From Tetranychus cinnabarinus (lineage: Eukaryota > Arthropoda > Arachnida > Trombidiformes > Tetranychidae), in NCBI GenBank assembly GCA_022266195.1, contig WHVY01000006.1, forward strand, positions 5,270,001 to 5,334,000: 64,000 nucleotides of DNA, written 5' to 3'. Positions 1 through 13,045 of the stretch are shown here, one piece after another. A model generated the notes under the pieces. That model was not told the origin of the DNA. It worked only from the letters and a program-made list of their open reading frames with translations, and did no database searches. The position numbers were made by a program, and so were the translations under genes. Within the stretch, counting starts at the first letter, position 1. Each line of letters opens with the position of its first letter.

Positions 1-1292
1 AAACTTAATCATAATTAGTAAGGATAATCAGCTTTTGTGGTGAAGTTGTATTGATCAAAATGAGCAATCAACAATAATGTGGTTAACAGTAGGCTTACAC
101 TTTTGTACTCTATCAACGCCAGAGTTATCGTTAATTCCAATCAATATTTCAATAAATTTATTTCATATAGACTTATAATAATTGTATTGATGTGTGTGAG
201 TTGTTGAAAAAATATTAAATCATTCTGACAAACCAATGTAAATCTACAGGTAAATTGTCTAGTATTAACATTCCATTTAAAGCTTCAATTTCCTTCATTA
301 CTAATACGGTCAGTATTATATTTCATCAATTTGAGCGTGAAAATCATCAATTAGCATGAGTTTGTTTATTAAAAGATAACTCAGTTGAAGCTAATACGCT
401 TATCCGAGATTAATCAGCCAGTCTCATTATAACCCTACGCAAATCATCAACAAGTGTTTCCGCAGCAATCAGGTTTAGTTGCCTTCAATAAAATCATTTT
501 ATCCAGTGCTATTCTTTAATTACGATTGTTGAAGTACCTTTCATTTCATCTCAAGGTTTTATCGCAGTGATTCCCATTGATAAACCTTGCTAATGATCAC
601 GATTAAATAACACTATCAACATGACCATAGACCAAAAGATGTATTTGAATAGCTGATGTTGCCCTATGAAATGATAATTATCTCAAGGTTAGAACCAATT
701 AAATTTAACAATTTCCAGGTAACAATGTTAATTATTAGGGAGATGTATTCACTCGTTATCCCCTGTAGTCCTAAACGCTAACAGGCTGTTCATTTATCAT
801 CAAGGTTCAAGTCTTGAACGGTCCAATTGAAGGAATCAAACTTTCTTGGTTCGACATAAACTTAAATATTTAATGGATTATAATTTAACCATTTGGTTTA
901 TGGTATTGGTTGTCGCTTCTCGAAATTCATTTCTAAGTTACAAAATTGATTCGTTATGATTCGTTCATTGTACAATATATAAAGAAAGACAGTCATAGAA
1001 AAAAACGTTTATCCAAAGTGTCTGAGGTCATCAATTGGCATTCTTGTGAGCCGTCTGTTTACTTCAGTCCAATTTGCGAAGATGATTATGCTTAAAAATA
1101 ATGGATAGGATGGTTATGATGATGACGATGGTGATATCAATGGTGTTGTTGGTGATGATTATAGAGACAATGATTATGATGGATGACAGATATGTATGCA
1201 ATTATGGCGCTTAATCGTTTTCGCAATTAATTGATGTATACGACAGCTTAAGAACCATTCCATTAGCCATCCGATCTATCTTTGAATGACTC
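1..1292. other. Intergenic, no gene seen
   Basis: AT-rich sequence with no open frame of note on either strand. The only structure is a GAT/GGT-rich low-complexity stretch at about 1080-1195. Confidence 0.5.
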
Positions 1293-1760
1293 TCATTGAG
1301 AAGCTGATTCCTGCATAACCCAGCAATAGATTAGAGAGAGAAGTAGTAGGCCAGGTTTTGTGACCTGACAAATAACCTTGTAGACAAATATATTGAAATC
1401 ACCCGAAGCATAGATGCCAATCAGCTCGAAGCCCCACTCCATCAGGAACATGAGGATAAAACAAATAAGAAGAAGCCTATGGTTTTTGTAAGTAGCCACA
1501 CCACCAACACAAAGGACAAGAAAATTTAAAATTTCGGTAAAGATGAAGAAATTTCTAGTAGCTTTGAAAAATTCTCTCTTCCATATCTCATCGGTATCAT
1601 ATTTTTCAATGTCCTCTCTATAACCAATGGTACAGAAATATGTCCAGATAACTTCATAGATCAGAGTAATGATGAGATGGAAAAGAAGAAGGTAACGAAG
1701 TTGCTTAAGCCTTCGGCTGCTCACAGAGGGTGATTTAAGTTTATCATACAAAGAACCCAT
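1293..1760 (-). CDS. Small four-helix membrane protein, unrecognised family
   Basis: A 155-residue single-exon frame read from the ATG at 1760. The open frame extends six codons upstream only to a GTG, so the first ATG is preferred. The sequence starts MGSLYDKLKSPS, a basic Ser/Lys-rich head, followed by four hydrophobic segments at about residues 22-43, 66-86, 92-112 and 121-145. A charged stretch (YREDIEKYDTDEIWKREF) lies between the first and second. It ends with a short polar tail. The topology suggests a small multi-pass membrane protein with both ends on the same side. I do not recognise the family and propose no function. The hydrophobic pattern and clean start and stop support real coding, but an upstream exon or a pseudogene cannot be ruled out. 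Confidence 0.55.
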   Translation of the reverse strand: MGSLYDKLKSPSVSSRRLKQLRYLLLFHLIITLIYEVIWTYFCTIGYREDIEKYDTDEIWKREFFKATRNFFIFTEILNFLVLCVGGVATYKNHRLLLICFILMFLMEWGFELIGIYASGDFNIFVYKVICQVTKPGLLLLSLIYCWVMQESASQ

Positions 1761-4103
1761 TACGTGTTTTAATGTCACAGTTCAATCACAAAATCAAAAA
1801 AATGGATAACTGGATATAACCAAGGAATACAGGATTGTTAACAAGAAGGCACAATAAACTGGGTAAAATACTATTTCCACAATACAACTGGTAATGATGA
1901 AATTGAATGTAGAAGTAAACTCTGAGAAGACGAGAAAATGTTGCTGTAAACAAAAGAAGTTGTGTTTCCTTTATGACAAATTATATCTTTGCTTGGTCAA
2001 ATACAGGATGGTCAGCTATCTATTGATAAAAGATTAGAATAAAGTACACAATTAAATAGATGATATTGGAAATGTGATAAATAACATTGAAAACAGAAAC
2101 AGTAAAGAAAAAAACACATTGACTGCTCGCTGCGACAACAAACTTAAAAATTGTGGTTTTCCAAACAACTTTCACTTTCCTTTCTCTCTTTTTTGGTTTC
2201 GCTCTCTTTTTGCTTCTTTTTTCTCTCTTCTTCTCATCATCTTTTGCATCTGCTTGTGTAAAAACATCCAAGGGAAACTAGTTTGGATACAAAAAAAACT
2301 GCTTAAAAGCTAGAAGAGAAATATCTGTGATGCTGAACACTGGGGAATTTTACTCACAATTGAATTACCAGATTGTAGCCAAAATTGTACCAGTATAACC
2401 GACTAACTTATTATCTTTCTTTCCTCATCTTCATTCTGATATTTTCAGTTTTCCCTACACCACTCAAACATGTTCAGTTCATAACATTGACCTCTTCTTT
2501 CTTTTCCTCTCCTTGTCCAGCAACTTTTCAGGTCGACTTACCTTTCTTTATCAATTTAATCTTTAAATGATTTTCGTGTGAATGGTCATTATTACGATTC
2601 AAGTACAATTACCGGACAATTCATTATTTCTTTGTTACACTTTGACCATCTATCTCATTGTTTCTTTAGTTTTACTTACCTAACAATTGATCCGCTCAGG
2701 GCTTGTTAACAATTAAATTTATATCACTTCATGGTAATAAGTCAAGAAATTATGTGATTTCATTTTTTCGATTTTTGATGACTACAAAAGCATTCGATTA
2801 ACTGAGAAGAATAAAATAAACAGTAAAAAATTAAAAATATTTGATTATTTGAACGATGAGGTTAATGGCGCTCAAAGAGCTCATAACTCTTGTTGTGCTA
2901 CTCTTTGATGGCGCCTTTAGTCTAGCGAGTTGAACTTTGAACTCTTAAACACATGATCTATGTAATGTTAGGATTGATGAGCAATCAAGTATTTTTTAAC
3001 TTGTGTGTTTGTTGAGCTATTTAAATTGAAAAATAAATTCTAAGTTTTTCTTCATGTTGTGATGTGTTTACCATGATAACAAATTGTTTATCTTGGCAAT
3101 TTATAAACTTTATCCGTTTACAGATATTACCAAGCCTTGAATTAGTCATACATCAATCTTCCAATGACAATTTTAAACATGGACCTTGATTCAGACAAAG
3201 CTCAATGAGGAAAGACTACGGAGAAACGACCAGAATTATTTGTGGACTAGACATCCATGTAATAACACAAATTAAGTGTTGCAAAATAGAGATTTCGTAA
3301 GTAAACATTGATTTTCGGAATTAAATTCATAGTTATATCACCAAACTATCCAATAGTGAATCAAAAGGACAGAACACATTGAATTTGAGTTACTTAACTT
3401 CTTGAATGGAGATTATTTTTGCTGACGCTTAAAATAGGGTTTGCTGAGCTATAATTTTATGCCAACTGAAATTGAAATACTGTAGCATGGTTTTATGGCT
3501 TGACATAGGGGCAATATATGCACCTGTATGAAAATCAAGGTAGGCTGAATGAAGAAAGGAAAAGGGGAGACAAAAAGAGCCAAGACCAGTTTCGGGTCTG
3601 AATGTTTTCCTTTTCAGAATAAGCATTTGAGCTGTGCGTTTGTTCAACTCTGTTTTTTTTGTATTTGTTATTTAATGGCACCAAACATGTGTTGATAGTA
3701 TTTGTTGGCCTCTTGTGTACATCTTTGTGATTCAACAAAAAGGTTAAACAACCTAACATCTAATATTAATTTACATTTTATTCCTCCGTGATTAGGTTTG
3801 CCCCAGCTGATCATACTTGACTCTCATCTTGGAAATGTTTTGGAAAAGTAAACACTAAAGCAATAATTTAAACGACTGTTGGAATCAATTAGTTAAATTG
3901 ATCATATATTGTAATTAATTTCGGGACCTGATGTTTACTGAACTTGCCTGTCAATGGCAGAGATACGTAAATTATTGTATAAACTGTTCATAGGATTGAT
4001 ACACTTATAACATCCAAGTTGCTCTTCACAATTTATGTTTAAACGTTTCAATCTACAAGGTTGACCTGTTTATTTTATACTCCCGGTTAAATCAATTTAA
4101 GCA
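1761..4103. other. Intergenic between divergent genes
   Basis: About 2.3 kb between two divergently transcribed genes, so both promoters should lie here. A T/C-rich tract is at about 2170-2240. A Lys/Arg-rich minus-strand frame at 2020-2271 was considered and left out. No repeat or RNA gene is evident. Confidence 0.4.
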
Positions 4104-5147
4104 ATGATTAGACCATGGTTACACTGGTTTACCTTGATTACTGGTTTAATTGTTGGTATGCTTTCTGCAATCTCCTGGAAAATTTACAAATCATCTGTTG
4201 TTGGAGGAAACTTTCAACATTTTCAAACCTGGCCAGAATCAAGTGATAAACTAAATTACCCGAGTAAACTGGACTATTGGACATTTGATTTCAATAACAG
4301 TATTCCTGATGAACAGACTCAAGCTCGTCTAAATTCACTTTCTTTGACCTGTTTGATACATTTAAGAAAGTTCAACTATCTATCCACAATCAACTCAACA
4401 TGGGCCTCCAGATGTAACCAATCTTTCTATTATTTAACACCAAAAGAGTTGTTCAATTCATCATTACCAAACAATGACAATATTGCCCTAATCAAAGGAT
4501 CGACACCGTTATCAACAATCCTATCCTCGTGGCAACAATTTTGCTTAACTGTTTCATCTACCAAGTTTAATACAAATCAATACACTTCAGCTGATTGGTT
4601 TTTAATTGCCCCTGAAAATACCTTTTTCATCATAGAAAATCTTCGTCGCTTTCTGATCTCATTTAATTCATCTAACTCGGTCTACCTCGGTCGTCCAATC
4701 AACAATCATGCTGAAGTCATCTACAACTCATTTGATTCTGGAATAGTATTGAGCCGTTCAGCTTTTCTTGCGTTAATGGAAGCTATAAAATCCTCTTCAA
4801 ACTGCAGTGGTAGTTACATAAAATCAATCGGACAACTTGATAGACGGGTGGACGTTGCCATCTCTCAGATTCTTCACCATTCCAGTTGTAAACCAATCGA
4901 TACTCGTGATAAATTTGGACGAGGCCGTTTCTTGGCACTTCCTATGTCACGACACATGATTCCTGGTAGCATTACGTTTGACCATCAATTTTGGCAGCAA
5001 AATATTTATCCTTTCCCTAACGGACCAAATTGCTGCAGTGACGGTTTAGTGGCCATTCCTGGACTGACACTAAACTCCATGAGATTTTATGAGTATCTAA
5101 TTTACACAATGAGAGTTGTTGGAATCAAGAATCTAATCACCAGTTGA
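4104..5147 (+). CDS. C1GALT1C1: C1GALT1-specific chaperone (Cosmc-like)
   Basis: A single-exon 347-aa type II membrane protein of the core-1 galactosyltransferase family, predicted to sit in the ER/Golgi. A short cytoplasmic head is followed by one membrane anchor at about residues 7-26, then a lumenal domain. The family block starting DWF is at residue 164, but the acidic DxD metal-binding motif of active T-synthase is replaced by IAPENT. That loss is what separates the chaperone Cosmc from the enzyme. Other family marks are the YLGRP block, the SGIVLSRSA segment and the CCSD motif near residue 310, followed by LVAIPGLT, as in Cosmc. Cosmc folds T-synthase, which makes the core-1 O-glycan; that role is family knowledge. 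Length is a little above the vertebrate protein. An inactive T-synthase paralogue is the main alternative. Confidence 0.85.
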   Translation: MIRPWLHWFTLITGLIVGMLSAISWKIYKSSVVGGNFQHFQTWPESSDKLNYPSKLDYWTFDFNNSIPDEQTQARLNSLSLTCLIHLRKFNYLSTINSTWASRCNQSFYYLTPKELFNSSLPNNDNIALIKGSTPLSTILSSWQQFCLTVSSTKFNTNQYTSADWFLIAPENTFFIIENLRRFLISFNSSNSVYLGRPINNHAEVIYNSFDSGIVLSRSAFLALMEAIKSSSNCSGSYIKSIGQLDRRVDVAISQILHHSSCKPIDTRDKFGRGRFLALPMSRHMIPGSITFDHQFWQQNIYPFPNGPNCCSDGLVAIPGLTLNSMRFYEYLIYTMRVVGIKNLITS

Positions 5148-6653
5148 CTATTTATTCTCTCTTTCAAACTGACAACACAGTTAAAAATCTCGAATCATAA
5201 AAGCCACAATCAATTAATTACCAAACCAGTATGTTGACAGCTGCAGGATATCTATGGTGATTTATGTCCATTGACGTCTTATCACAAACATCATGTGTTA
5301 TTTTGAGGATTTGATAAATTTGCAAATCAAATCGGATCTGATTCATCAAAAATATAATTTACAATATTAATGTCGACTTTTCCCAATGATTGGAGCTTTA
5401 AGCGATCAACTGTCATTAACAGTTAACAACAGATATAATCAGCAATCATGGCCAATAAAAGTCAATCAGCTGAAAGGAAAGGTTAGAGAATAATTTGTAT
5501 AGTATTTGTATGTTCAAAAATCAACAAATGACCATTATGAATGTGAAAAATAAAATAAGGGTTAACAGACCACATTTAAATAATGTATACATTTAATATA
5601 ATTTTTTTTGTAAAACTTAAGTTTTTGAACCATTGTCAAAGATTCAGGAAACAATTGTACAGATATTGTAATGAATTTGCTTCGTTTTGTTTAAATTGTT
5701 ATACAATGTATAATAATTATAATAACATTTAGAAAAAAGAGGAATTTCAATAGTTTGGCTGAAATGACCAGAACTATTACAAGGAATAGACTTGGGACTA
5801 GTCAATTTGATTTTTATTCATATCATTTCAATAATATTTATTTGTAAGTTTATTTTTTCATCTTCAAATTAGGCCTTTGGAACCAGGAAATGTGAGTGTT
5901 TTAAACGAGCTCTTATCGTGAAGAAGTGGTGAAGTTTTTTTTCCATAACAATCAGTGAAAGGTTCAAGAAAAGTTCAAGACGAGGCAGGTTAAAGCATTT
6001 GGATTATTTTCTTGAAGGAGAGAGAGAGCACAAGATGATAATGAAAATGATACGAAACATTTGGTGAATGAAAAATGGCAACATGAGATGAAATAAAAAG
6101 AGATGAATTTAAAAATTGAAAATACAACAAATTGGTCAGTAAACTGTCATAAGAAAATTTAAGGTGAATTGTGCTAAGAACGTTAACATCAAATGTTGTT
6201 AATATCATGGACCCGCTAAAATGTGTTTTTTGTTGGAAAAACCGAAAGTAACTCGAAAAGAGCTAATCTTGCTTATATTGATCAATAAAAGAGAAAATTG
6301 AAGAATCAAGTTAAACAACTGTAATCCTAATAATGATGGTAATAATAATAGCTATCATGTAATAATTGTTTTTTTGAATCATTAAACTGGTGAACGAAGG
6401 TGAATGTATAACAGTCAATAGGTTTTTGTCCTTTTTTCTCGCATTTTCCCTATTTCTTGTGGTGAATTTCAATTGAATGGTTGACGCAGAATAAGAAAGA
6501 TCAAATCAAAAACAATAACAATTAACGATATAATTTGTATAACAGTTTTTCAATCATGTATCCCGTTTGTTTTCCAGATGATCGACTATTCAAGAATATT
6601 CCTTATTAAAGATGTTTTTCGTCTTAAGATTTTATTTCGTCTGGTAAGCACTA
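5148..6653. other. Convergent intergenic region
   Basis: AT-rich 3' flanks of the Cosmc-like gene (+) and the Ser-rich gene (-). An AATAAA-type signal for the plus gene lies near 5455. If the minus gene splices onward from its GTATTAAG site at 6665, a last small exon would lie here, but I could not identify one. Confidence 0.4.
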
Positions 6654-9542
6654 TTAACTTAATACCTTGTCCTCAACCTCTCCAATGGATGAGCTTTTTG
6701 AGGAAGATGCTGAAGACGCTTGAATAAGGCGACTGGAAGCCGAAGAGATGTCGGATGAAATTGAATAAAGTCCTTCCTGTTTAACCTGGTTTGAATTGGA
6801 ACGAATAATTGAGATATTATGATGACAATCACAGGAGCAAGCAATTGGAGACACTAAAGGTTGTTCATCACCGGGTTCACCTAATTCACGAGGTGATAAA
6901 GGAGTCATTTGACCTTCTGCCGGTGTATTGCAGCCTGAAGGATCATTAGAGTTTATATTGCCCAGTTTACCAATCAAACAATCACATTTATCACATTCCA
7001 TGCTCCACTTGTACCTTTCAACTTGATGTTCAAGATTTTCTTTGATGAAAGCGTATGGATTAAAATTGTCCCCAAAAGGTGTCCATTGGTCTTCAAAGTC
7101 TAAAGGTGTGATTGGTGTTAATGGAGAAACAGCCTGTGAAGGTGTCTCGGTAACCGGTGTGAATGCATCATTTGTTTGATTTTTGATGCCAAGGCCTCCA
7201 CTGGGTAAAGAATCACGAGGAGAAATGTCTTTGTCTAAGGTGGATCGTCGACGACGGGTAAAACTTTTTGGGCTGTGTAGCCCCTTCTCACAAAATTCAA
7301 GCCAAATTGCGGGATTGCTCTTACGTGGACTTTTTGCTCGAGTACAATTAGTAAAAGTATCTCCTGGAAGTGATAAACGAATCTTTTCCACATTTGGATC
7401 AGGTGAAGGTGAGGCTGTGTTAAGAAAGGCTTCTAAAGGTGCAATATTAATTGGAGTTGCACTCCTTGGTCGATCAATGGGAATTGTGTTTACATCTAAC
7501 CTCCGTCGAGATGAGGCTCGATTTTCATGGTTTATTTTATCCTCAGTATCGGGACTGAGTATTATTTCCGTTGGACCATCGTAATCTTCATAATCAATTG
7601 AATCATGAGTGAGCAGTGTGGCAGCTTCAAAGTCAATTTCACTTGTCTCGGAAGATTGACGTTTGAGATAACTTGCTTTTTTACCCGATTCTGTATCAAA
7701 GAGAAAAAGAGAAAAATGAATTAGAAGATAAGCGAAAAATTGATAAATTGTTGAAAGATGATGTGATGTAAGGATATATTGAAAGAGGAAGTTACATATT
7801 GCAATCTGGAAACTATTAAATAATATGAATCAAATGAGATGTCAATTTGATTATTAGAACAAAACGTTTTTACTAAATCTCTATCACAGCTATTGATTTT
7901 CAAGCTGATAACTGACAGAGTCGTTCTAAAAACACTAGAAAATATGAATAATTTTCCTCTTTCAATTGGTGATTAAGAGATGGTTGAAATGAAACGCACC
8001 AGCATTTAATGTAGCACTACTTTCTTCAAGATCAGATCCAGAAGAGTAACCTTTTTCTGAAGAATTATGTTCAATTGTTGCAACTACAGTCTCAGTGGTT
8101 CTATTTAATGAAGAGTCAAGGTCTTTTGTCTTGAAACTTCTCGGTAAACTCTGACATTCATCGTCAATTGTATCGGTCCGGGTTATCAATTTTCTAGTTA
8201 AATTAGGTTGTGGTAGTGAATTGTTATTGTTCGTTGGATCATCTAATGCTATATTTGAGGAAGACTCAAGTTCAGATTGTTGATTTGTGGATAAGATATT
8301 TGCTTTAGATGATATAAGCAACTCGTCAAACTGTAAATCAGGTGGTAAATCTAATTGTATATCATCATTAAAAGCAGACATTTTTTGTTCTATCTCTCGT
8401 TCAATTATATTGATTATATCCTGTTGAGATTCTTTGGGCTCATTGAGATCCTGTATTACTGTTAATTCATCACGTAATTTTCCAAGTTCTGCATTTTCTC
8501 CACTAACCATGGCTTGAGAAGGCGCATAATCACATTTTTCACTTTTAGATGATTTTGTGGTACTCATGTTTGTCCAGTTTTCTTTACTTTTATTATTACT
8601 TTCATTTAAGCTTGTATAGTTGGAAGCATAATTGTTGGCATTTTTACCATTTCTTTCATTAAAAGAGATAGATTCATTTTCTTGACTAGGTGTAGAAACT
8701 GAAGCTGAATTATTGGCTTGATTGGCTGTTGATGATGAAGATGACTGTGCCTGGGATGGTCCATTAACCGTACCAGAAGAGGTTGAACTTTTTCGTCCAA
8801 CCTTTAAAAAAGAGAAGAATCCTTTCTTATTTTTGGCCTTTTCCACCGGTACAGTTTCCTGTTCAAAACCAGGACTTTTTTGAGAACACTCTGATCCAAT
8901 GGGAGATTTAGAGCGAGAGCGACTCCTTCCTCGGAAGAAAATATCTGTCCAAGAACCTTTTCGCCGCGAGTCAGGACTAGGTGACTTTTCTCCTCCCGAT
9001 TCATCACTTGGCACCGTCAGATTATCTCTGCATCTACTAGACGATAGTTCATAACCATAAGGTACAAGAGGACTACTATAACCAGTTGGTGTAACTTCAC
9101 CACTAGCTGAAGATTGCTCTTCACCACTAGTATGATGAATAGAAAGATCATTGACAGTTTTTGATGACCAGCCTGGGCCAGAGGTAGGAGACAACAAAGC
9201 ATTATCACTATTAATTGCAATTGTCGCTTGCATGACTGACACTCCATTTGTACTAATTTGAAATCCTTCATTGTTTCCATTGACTCCTCTTGGTCCAACA
9301 AGTTTATGAGGTGAAGGCTGAGTCAACACATCTCTACTGTCGAAGCTTAAAATATGATCAAACTCTTCTGGGCCCGGTGATAAATCTTGCAATGTATTGT
9401 CATCATCACCGTCAGCTTCCGGACTTATCTGCTCATCGGAAGGCAAATCTTCAAAAGAAGCTAATGGAGCTGGTCCTTGACGACGTTGACCTGATGGGTA
9501 GCTATAACCTAGCTTGGGTTTACCAGATGGTGTGAGATCCAT
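6654..9542 (-). CDS. Large Ser-rich disordered protein, two exons, family not recognised
   Basis: Exon 1 runs 9542-8000 from the ATG (start MDLTPSGKPKLGYSYPSGQ). The intron is 7999-7691 (GT at 7999, ttgatacag acceptor) and exon 2 is 7690-6654; the phase-1 junction keeps the frame. The product is about 858 residues. It is low in hydrophobic residues and rich in Ser, Asn, Glu and Pro, with many SP/TP sites. An Arg-Ser run (GRSRSRSKSPIG) precedes a basic-aromatic stretch (KKGFFSFLKVGRKSS). The C-terminal third holds conserved-looking blocks: LRLSLPGD-like, NPAIWLEFCEKG, a DPY/NPYAFIKENLEHQ segment and paired Cys motifs (CDKCDC, CSCDCHH). The stop follows a good splice donor at 6665, so a further exon is possible. 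It looks like a phosphorylated scaffold or regulatory protein, but I do not recognise it. Confidence 0.7.
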
Positions 9543-9755
9543 TTATAATTATGGAGATATTAACAAGAAATTAATCCGAAATTGGAATTGATAAATTTGT
9601 TTACTTTAATCAAACAGTGAGAGTTAACGAGATAACCAAGTGAAACAGTAATTGTCCAAATAATAGTTTGTGTGTCGAGAACAAAGCTGACGGTATTCAC
9701 ATTGGATTAATCAATGAAATCATTGAACCAAAATGGCTTTTATTTCCAGTTAAAT
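9543..9755 (-). other. 5' UTR segment with 3' splice site
   Basis: Just upstream of the ATG at 9542, the minus strand has a strong pyrimidine tract ending in TTCTTGCAG, which puts an acceptor at 9756-9757 and a UTR segment at 9755-9543. The gene's leader therefore appears to be spliced from exons further upstream. Matching minus-strand donors are at about 13382 (GTAAGC), 13748 (GTAAGT) and 14648 (GTAAGT). Confidence 0.5.
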
Positions 9756-12552
9756 CTGCAAGAATAGAAGAAAAAATAGTTAATATTTAGATTGATATCC
9801 AAAATAAATAATACATGATAATGGAAACTATTTGCCATGAAAGCGAAATTTTGACAAAAATGATGTGAAAAAAAATGAGAATTAAAATGGGAAATGAAAT
9901 GACAATTGGTAAGAAAAGGTAAATGTACCAGATTCACGTTACATGATTTGTCATGACATTAGATTGATCGATTTTGCTGATTGAAACAATCACAAGAAAA
10001 ATCAGAATGAAAATGTGAATGAATGAAGAAAGCAACTGAAACTGAAGCTGGCAAAAAATCTGATGAAAAAAAGGTTGCTAAGGGGAATTGGATTAGATTT
10101 TACTTTTCATAATTTCTGACAACTTTAAAATGAATGATGTATCTTGAATGAGCACACACAAATCAACTAATTAACCTAAAAAGAAAGAGAAAAGAGTAAA
10201 TCACATGAAATATACAGACAAATTGGCGATAAATTTGAAAAGTTAAGAATTGAAAAGGAAGCGAAATCGTCATAAGTGAAATCTTTCATTTTACTATGCT
10301 TGTTACCGATCATGTTGCTTGCTAATTGTGTATGCTTAATTTGGTTATACACTTGGAGGCGTTTAGACTTGTATACCTTGAATTAAATAATAACTTATCA
10401 AATATAAACTCCTACCACAATGAGAAAAGGATGAAATAAGATGATGATAAATGGTGAGGTAAATTGTTGAGATTTAGAGTGCAGTTGATTGCATATTAAA
10501 CTGCATGAGATGGAAGGATGAATGGAACAAGAATTTTTATTCTTTATTCCTCAATCAGCATGGTTATCAATCGTCTTGTCTTTAGAGAGTAAATAATTGA
10601 AAATTGTTAATTATATCAAGAAGAAAAAAGGAATTGCGTTGAAAACAAACAACAAGCCTTTTTATATTGCTATATTACATCTGATTGAGGTATTAATCTG
10701 ATGTGACAACAATAAATTCAACAATGGATTAATTACTGAGAATAAAATTGGAAAGTTTATTGAATCAATGATGGCAAGCATGGCAATAGGAACAGAAATT
10801 ATATTCATTAATATTAGTGAAAAGATTACTTTTTTGACATCTGTTTTATTCACATTTCAGCGAAACATCATTATCATGATAGAAAATGTATCATCAGAAA
10901 ATATACAATTCTGTATCGATCGATGTTACAAGTAAAAAGGAGTTGGTTTTTTGATTATTGTAACCATTTAACTTTAAATATCAAAATCAGAATCAAATTT
11001 TTCGCCAACAAACATAAGACGATCAAGTAAATGGTTAATGAAAAGGGCAAAGAAACTTGAAATTTAAAGTAAATTTTGGTGTTGAAAGGTGATTGAATTG
11101 ACTGCTAAGACACGCCGATACTTCAAGATGGTAATTACAGTTTTGTGAATTTCATGGAAAATTTTCAATATAATTTAGTTTTACCCTTAAAAATAATGAA
11201 CGATTAACTATCCTTTTTTCAACTCTGTGCATGATAACCACTAGACTATTGGAACTGTTATTTTGTATCAGAATGTTGATTGTTGCATAAATATTTATCA
11301 ATGAACAATTTATCTAGCTTAGTCAAAATCAATTCAATAAAATGTTCTCATCATTTTCATAGTTACATGAGATGTAAATAAGATTAACCCGTATTTTCCT
11401 CTCAATATACCTTTGTTTTGAAGCCGACTCAAATCCTCTTAAATATGGCTTAATTTGCTAATCTTTTTTGTTGGGTTTCGCTGATGCTGGTTAGTTTATG
11501 TTAGATTTGTATACATCTTTTGTATTGAACTTTTACATAATATTTAATTGGTCAGGGTAATTAACTAACCAGGATAGTGAAGAAACAATAACTCGTTATA
11601 CTGGAATCTTGGGATTTCATGTCAAGTGCTGGAAATTAACCTAACATGAATTGACTAACATTCAAATCTATGGTTTTCGTTGATTTTGCTTTTAACTCGA
11701 TATTTCCTTTAGGCCTTAGCCATGGCATGCAGCCTGAGTGTTGTAAAGAAGCTTGTTCAGCTTGGCTTGCTATTTCCTCAAGCCTTACAAACGGAGCTCA
11801 TTTCATGAAGAGTGCAAGTCTTTTCATTTTCAAAATCAAGCAACTATGACAATGACAATGAAACTGCATTTTCACAAAAAGTGTTCATAAGTTGTGATTG
11901 AGATATCAAGACCGCTTCAAGATTATTGATAATCTGTAAAGTTGATTAATCGGCACCATAATCCTTATCGAGCAATGATAAAATATAGCTTTAAACAGCT
12001 TTTACACAGTAAATATGGCCTCATCACCTTTTGAATTACAAGATCAAAATCATTTCGAGAAATGGCAATACGTCACCAATCATTTGTTGGTTTAAATTTT
12101 TATCGATGAATCTTTCGTTTGTAACATTTTAAATAAAATAATCTATCTAAATGAATGTATCACTGAATAACTCAATTTTAAATATTCAATTGTTTACAGT
12201 TGATTTTATGATGATTAAGGATTTTACAAAATTAATTACTTTTCCTGGCTGAATGTAAACAAGATAAACTACGCCTACTCAGAGGGACCATCTCAAAATT
12301 TAGTTTAAATTACTGGTCTCTGTATTTACAGCTTAACCGACTGTGTAATATCAATTATGATATTGAATTGTATCAAGATGGAAATTTTAATGGTGAAAAA
12401 ATTTCCAGATTAATACTACAATGTTAAATATATGAAAAAAAACTCAGGCTCAAAACTCTTAATTTAATTGAATGGAAATAAATGAATTCAACTCGAGAAT
12501 CGTTGTTAGATTACAAAGTTAGATTCAACTCTTTCTAATTCTCTCCATTACT
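9756..12552. other. Noncoding, probable leader intron
   Basis: AT-rich sequence without a convincing gene. It lies between the splice acceptor at 9756 and candidate upstream noncoding exons, so it is probably intronic for the minus-strand Ser-rich gene. A short Cys-containing frame near 11715-11800 was considered and not accepted. Confidence 0.4.
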
Positions 12553-13045
12553 TCAATTGTTGGGTCTCACTAAAAGACCAAAATTGGCCAAAAATGGCCA
12601 AAATTGATTTAAAACAATTGAAACATGTATATTTAATATTTTTCAATACAATTTAGCTTATCACTGATGCTCATTAAGTATTTTTAGACTAAAAAAAGTT
12701 GTAATTAGCTTAAAACATTAAGATTACAATTAAATAACAAATTGAAGCAAATTTGGATACGATCCCTCAAAATGTGCTGCCATCTGTTGTTGTAAAAATT
12801 TGAGGGATCGTATCCAAATTTGCTTCAATTTGTTATTTAATTGTAATCTTAATGTTTTAAGCTAATTACAACTTTTTTTAGTCTAAAAATACTTAATGAG
12901 CATCAGTGATAAGCTAAATTGTATTGAAAAATATTAAATATACATGTTTCAATTGTTTTAAATCAATTTTGGCCATTTTTGGCCATTTTTGGCCAATTTT
13001 GGTCTTTTGGCCAATTTTGGTCTTTTAGTGAGACCCTCAATTGTT
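12553..13045. mobile_element. Fold-back MITE, Mutator-like, with 9-bp target duplication
   Basis: The element is 12562-13036 and starts GGGTCTCACTAAAAGACC, with the inverse at the other end. The left arm is 12562-12771 and the right arm 12799-13036; they are reverse complements almost throughout, around a 27-bp loop. The right arm has extra GGCCAAAATTTT-type units near its tip, making it about 28 bp longer. The element is flanked by a perfect 9-bp direct repeat TCAATTGTT at 12553-12561 and 13037-13045. It has no coding capacity. A 9-bp duplication with long terminal inverted repeats starting in G is typical of Mutator-like (MULE) elements; that class assignment is inference. A transcript would fold into a roughly 210-bp hairpin. 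Confidence 0.88.

Noticed and set aside
2020..2271. 83-aa minus-strand frame with a Lys/Arg-rich head and hydrophobic tail
   Set aside because: The basic part comes from a T/C-rich tract on the other strand. No homology recognised and no splice partner.
6654..7690. Resemblance of an NPYAFIKENL segment to the region before the phosphatase domain of CTDSPL2
   Set aside because: Only a few residues agree and no DxDxT phosphatase domain follows in the window, so the name was not used.
11715..11810. Short Cys-containing frame (SHGMQPECCKEACSAW) after a possible splice acceptor
   Set aside because: Isolated, with no convincing donor or neighbouring exon. The Cys spacing is suggestive of an extracellular module but not enough to call.
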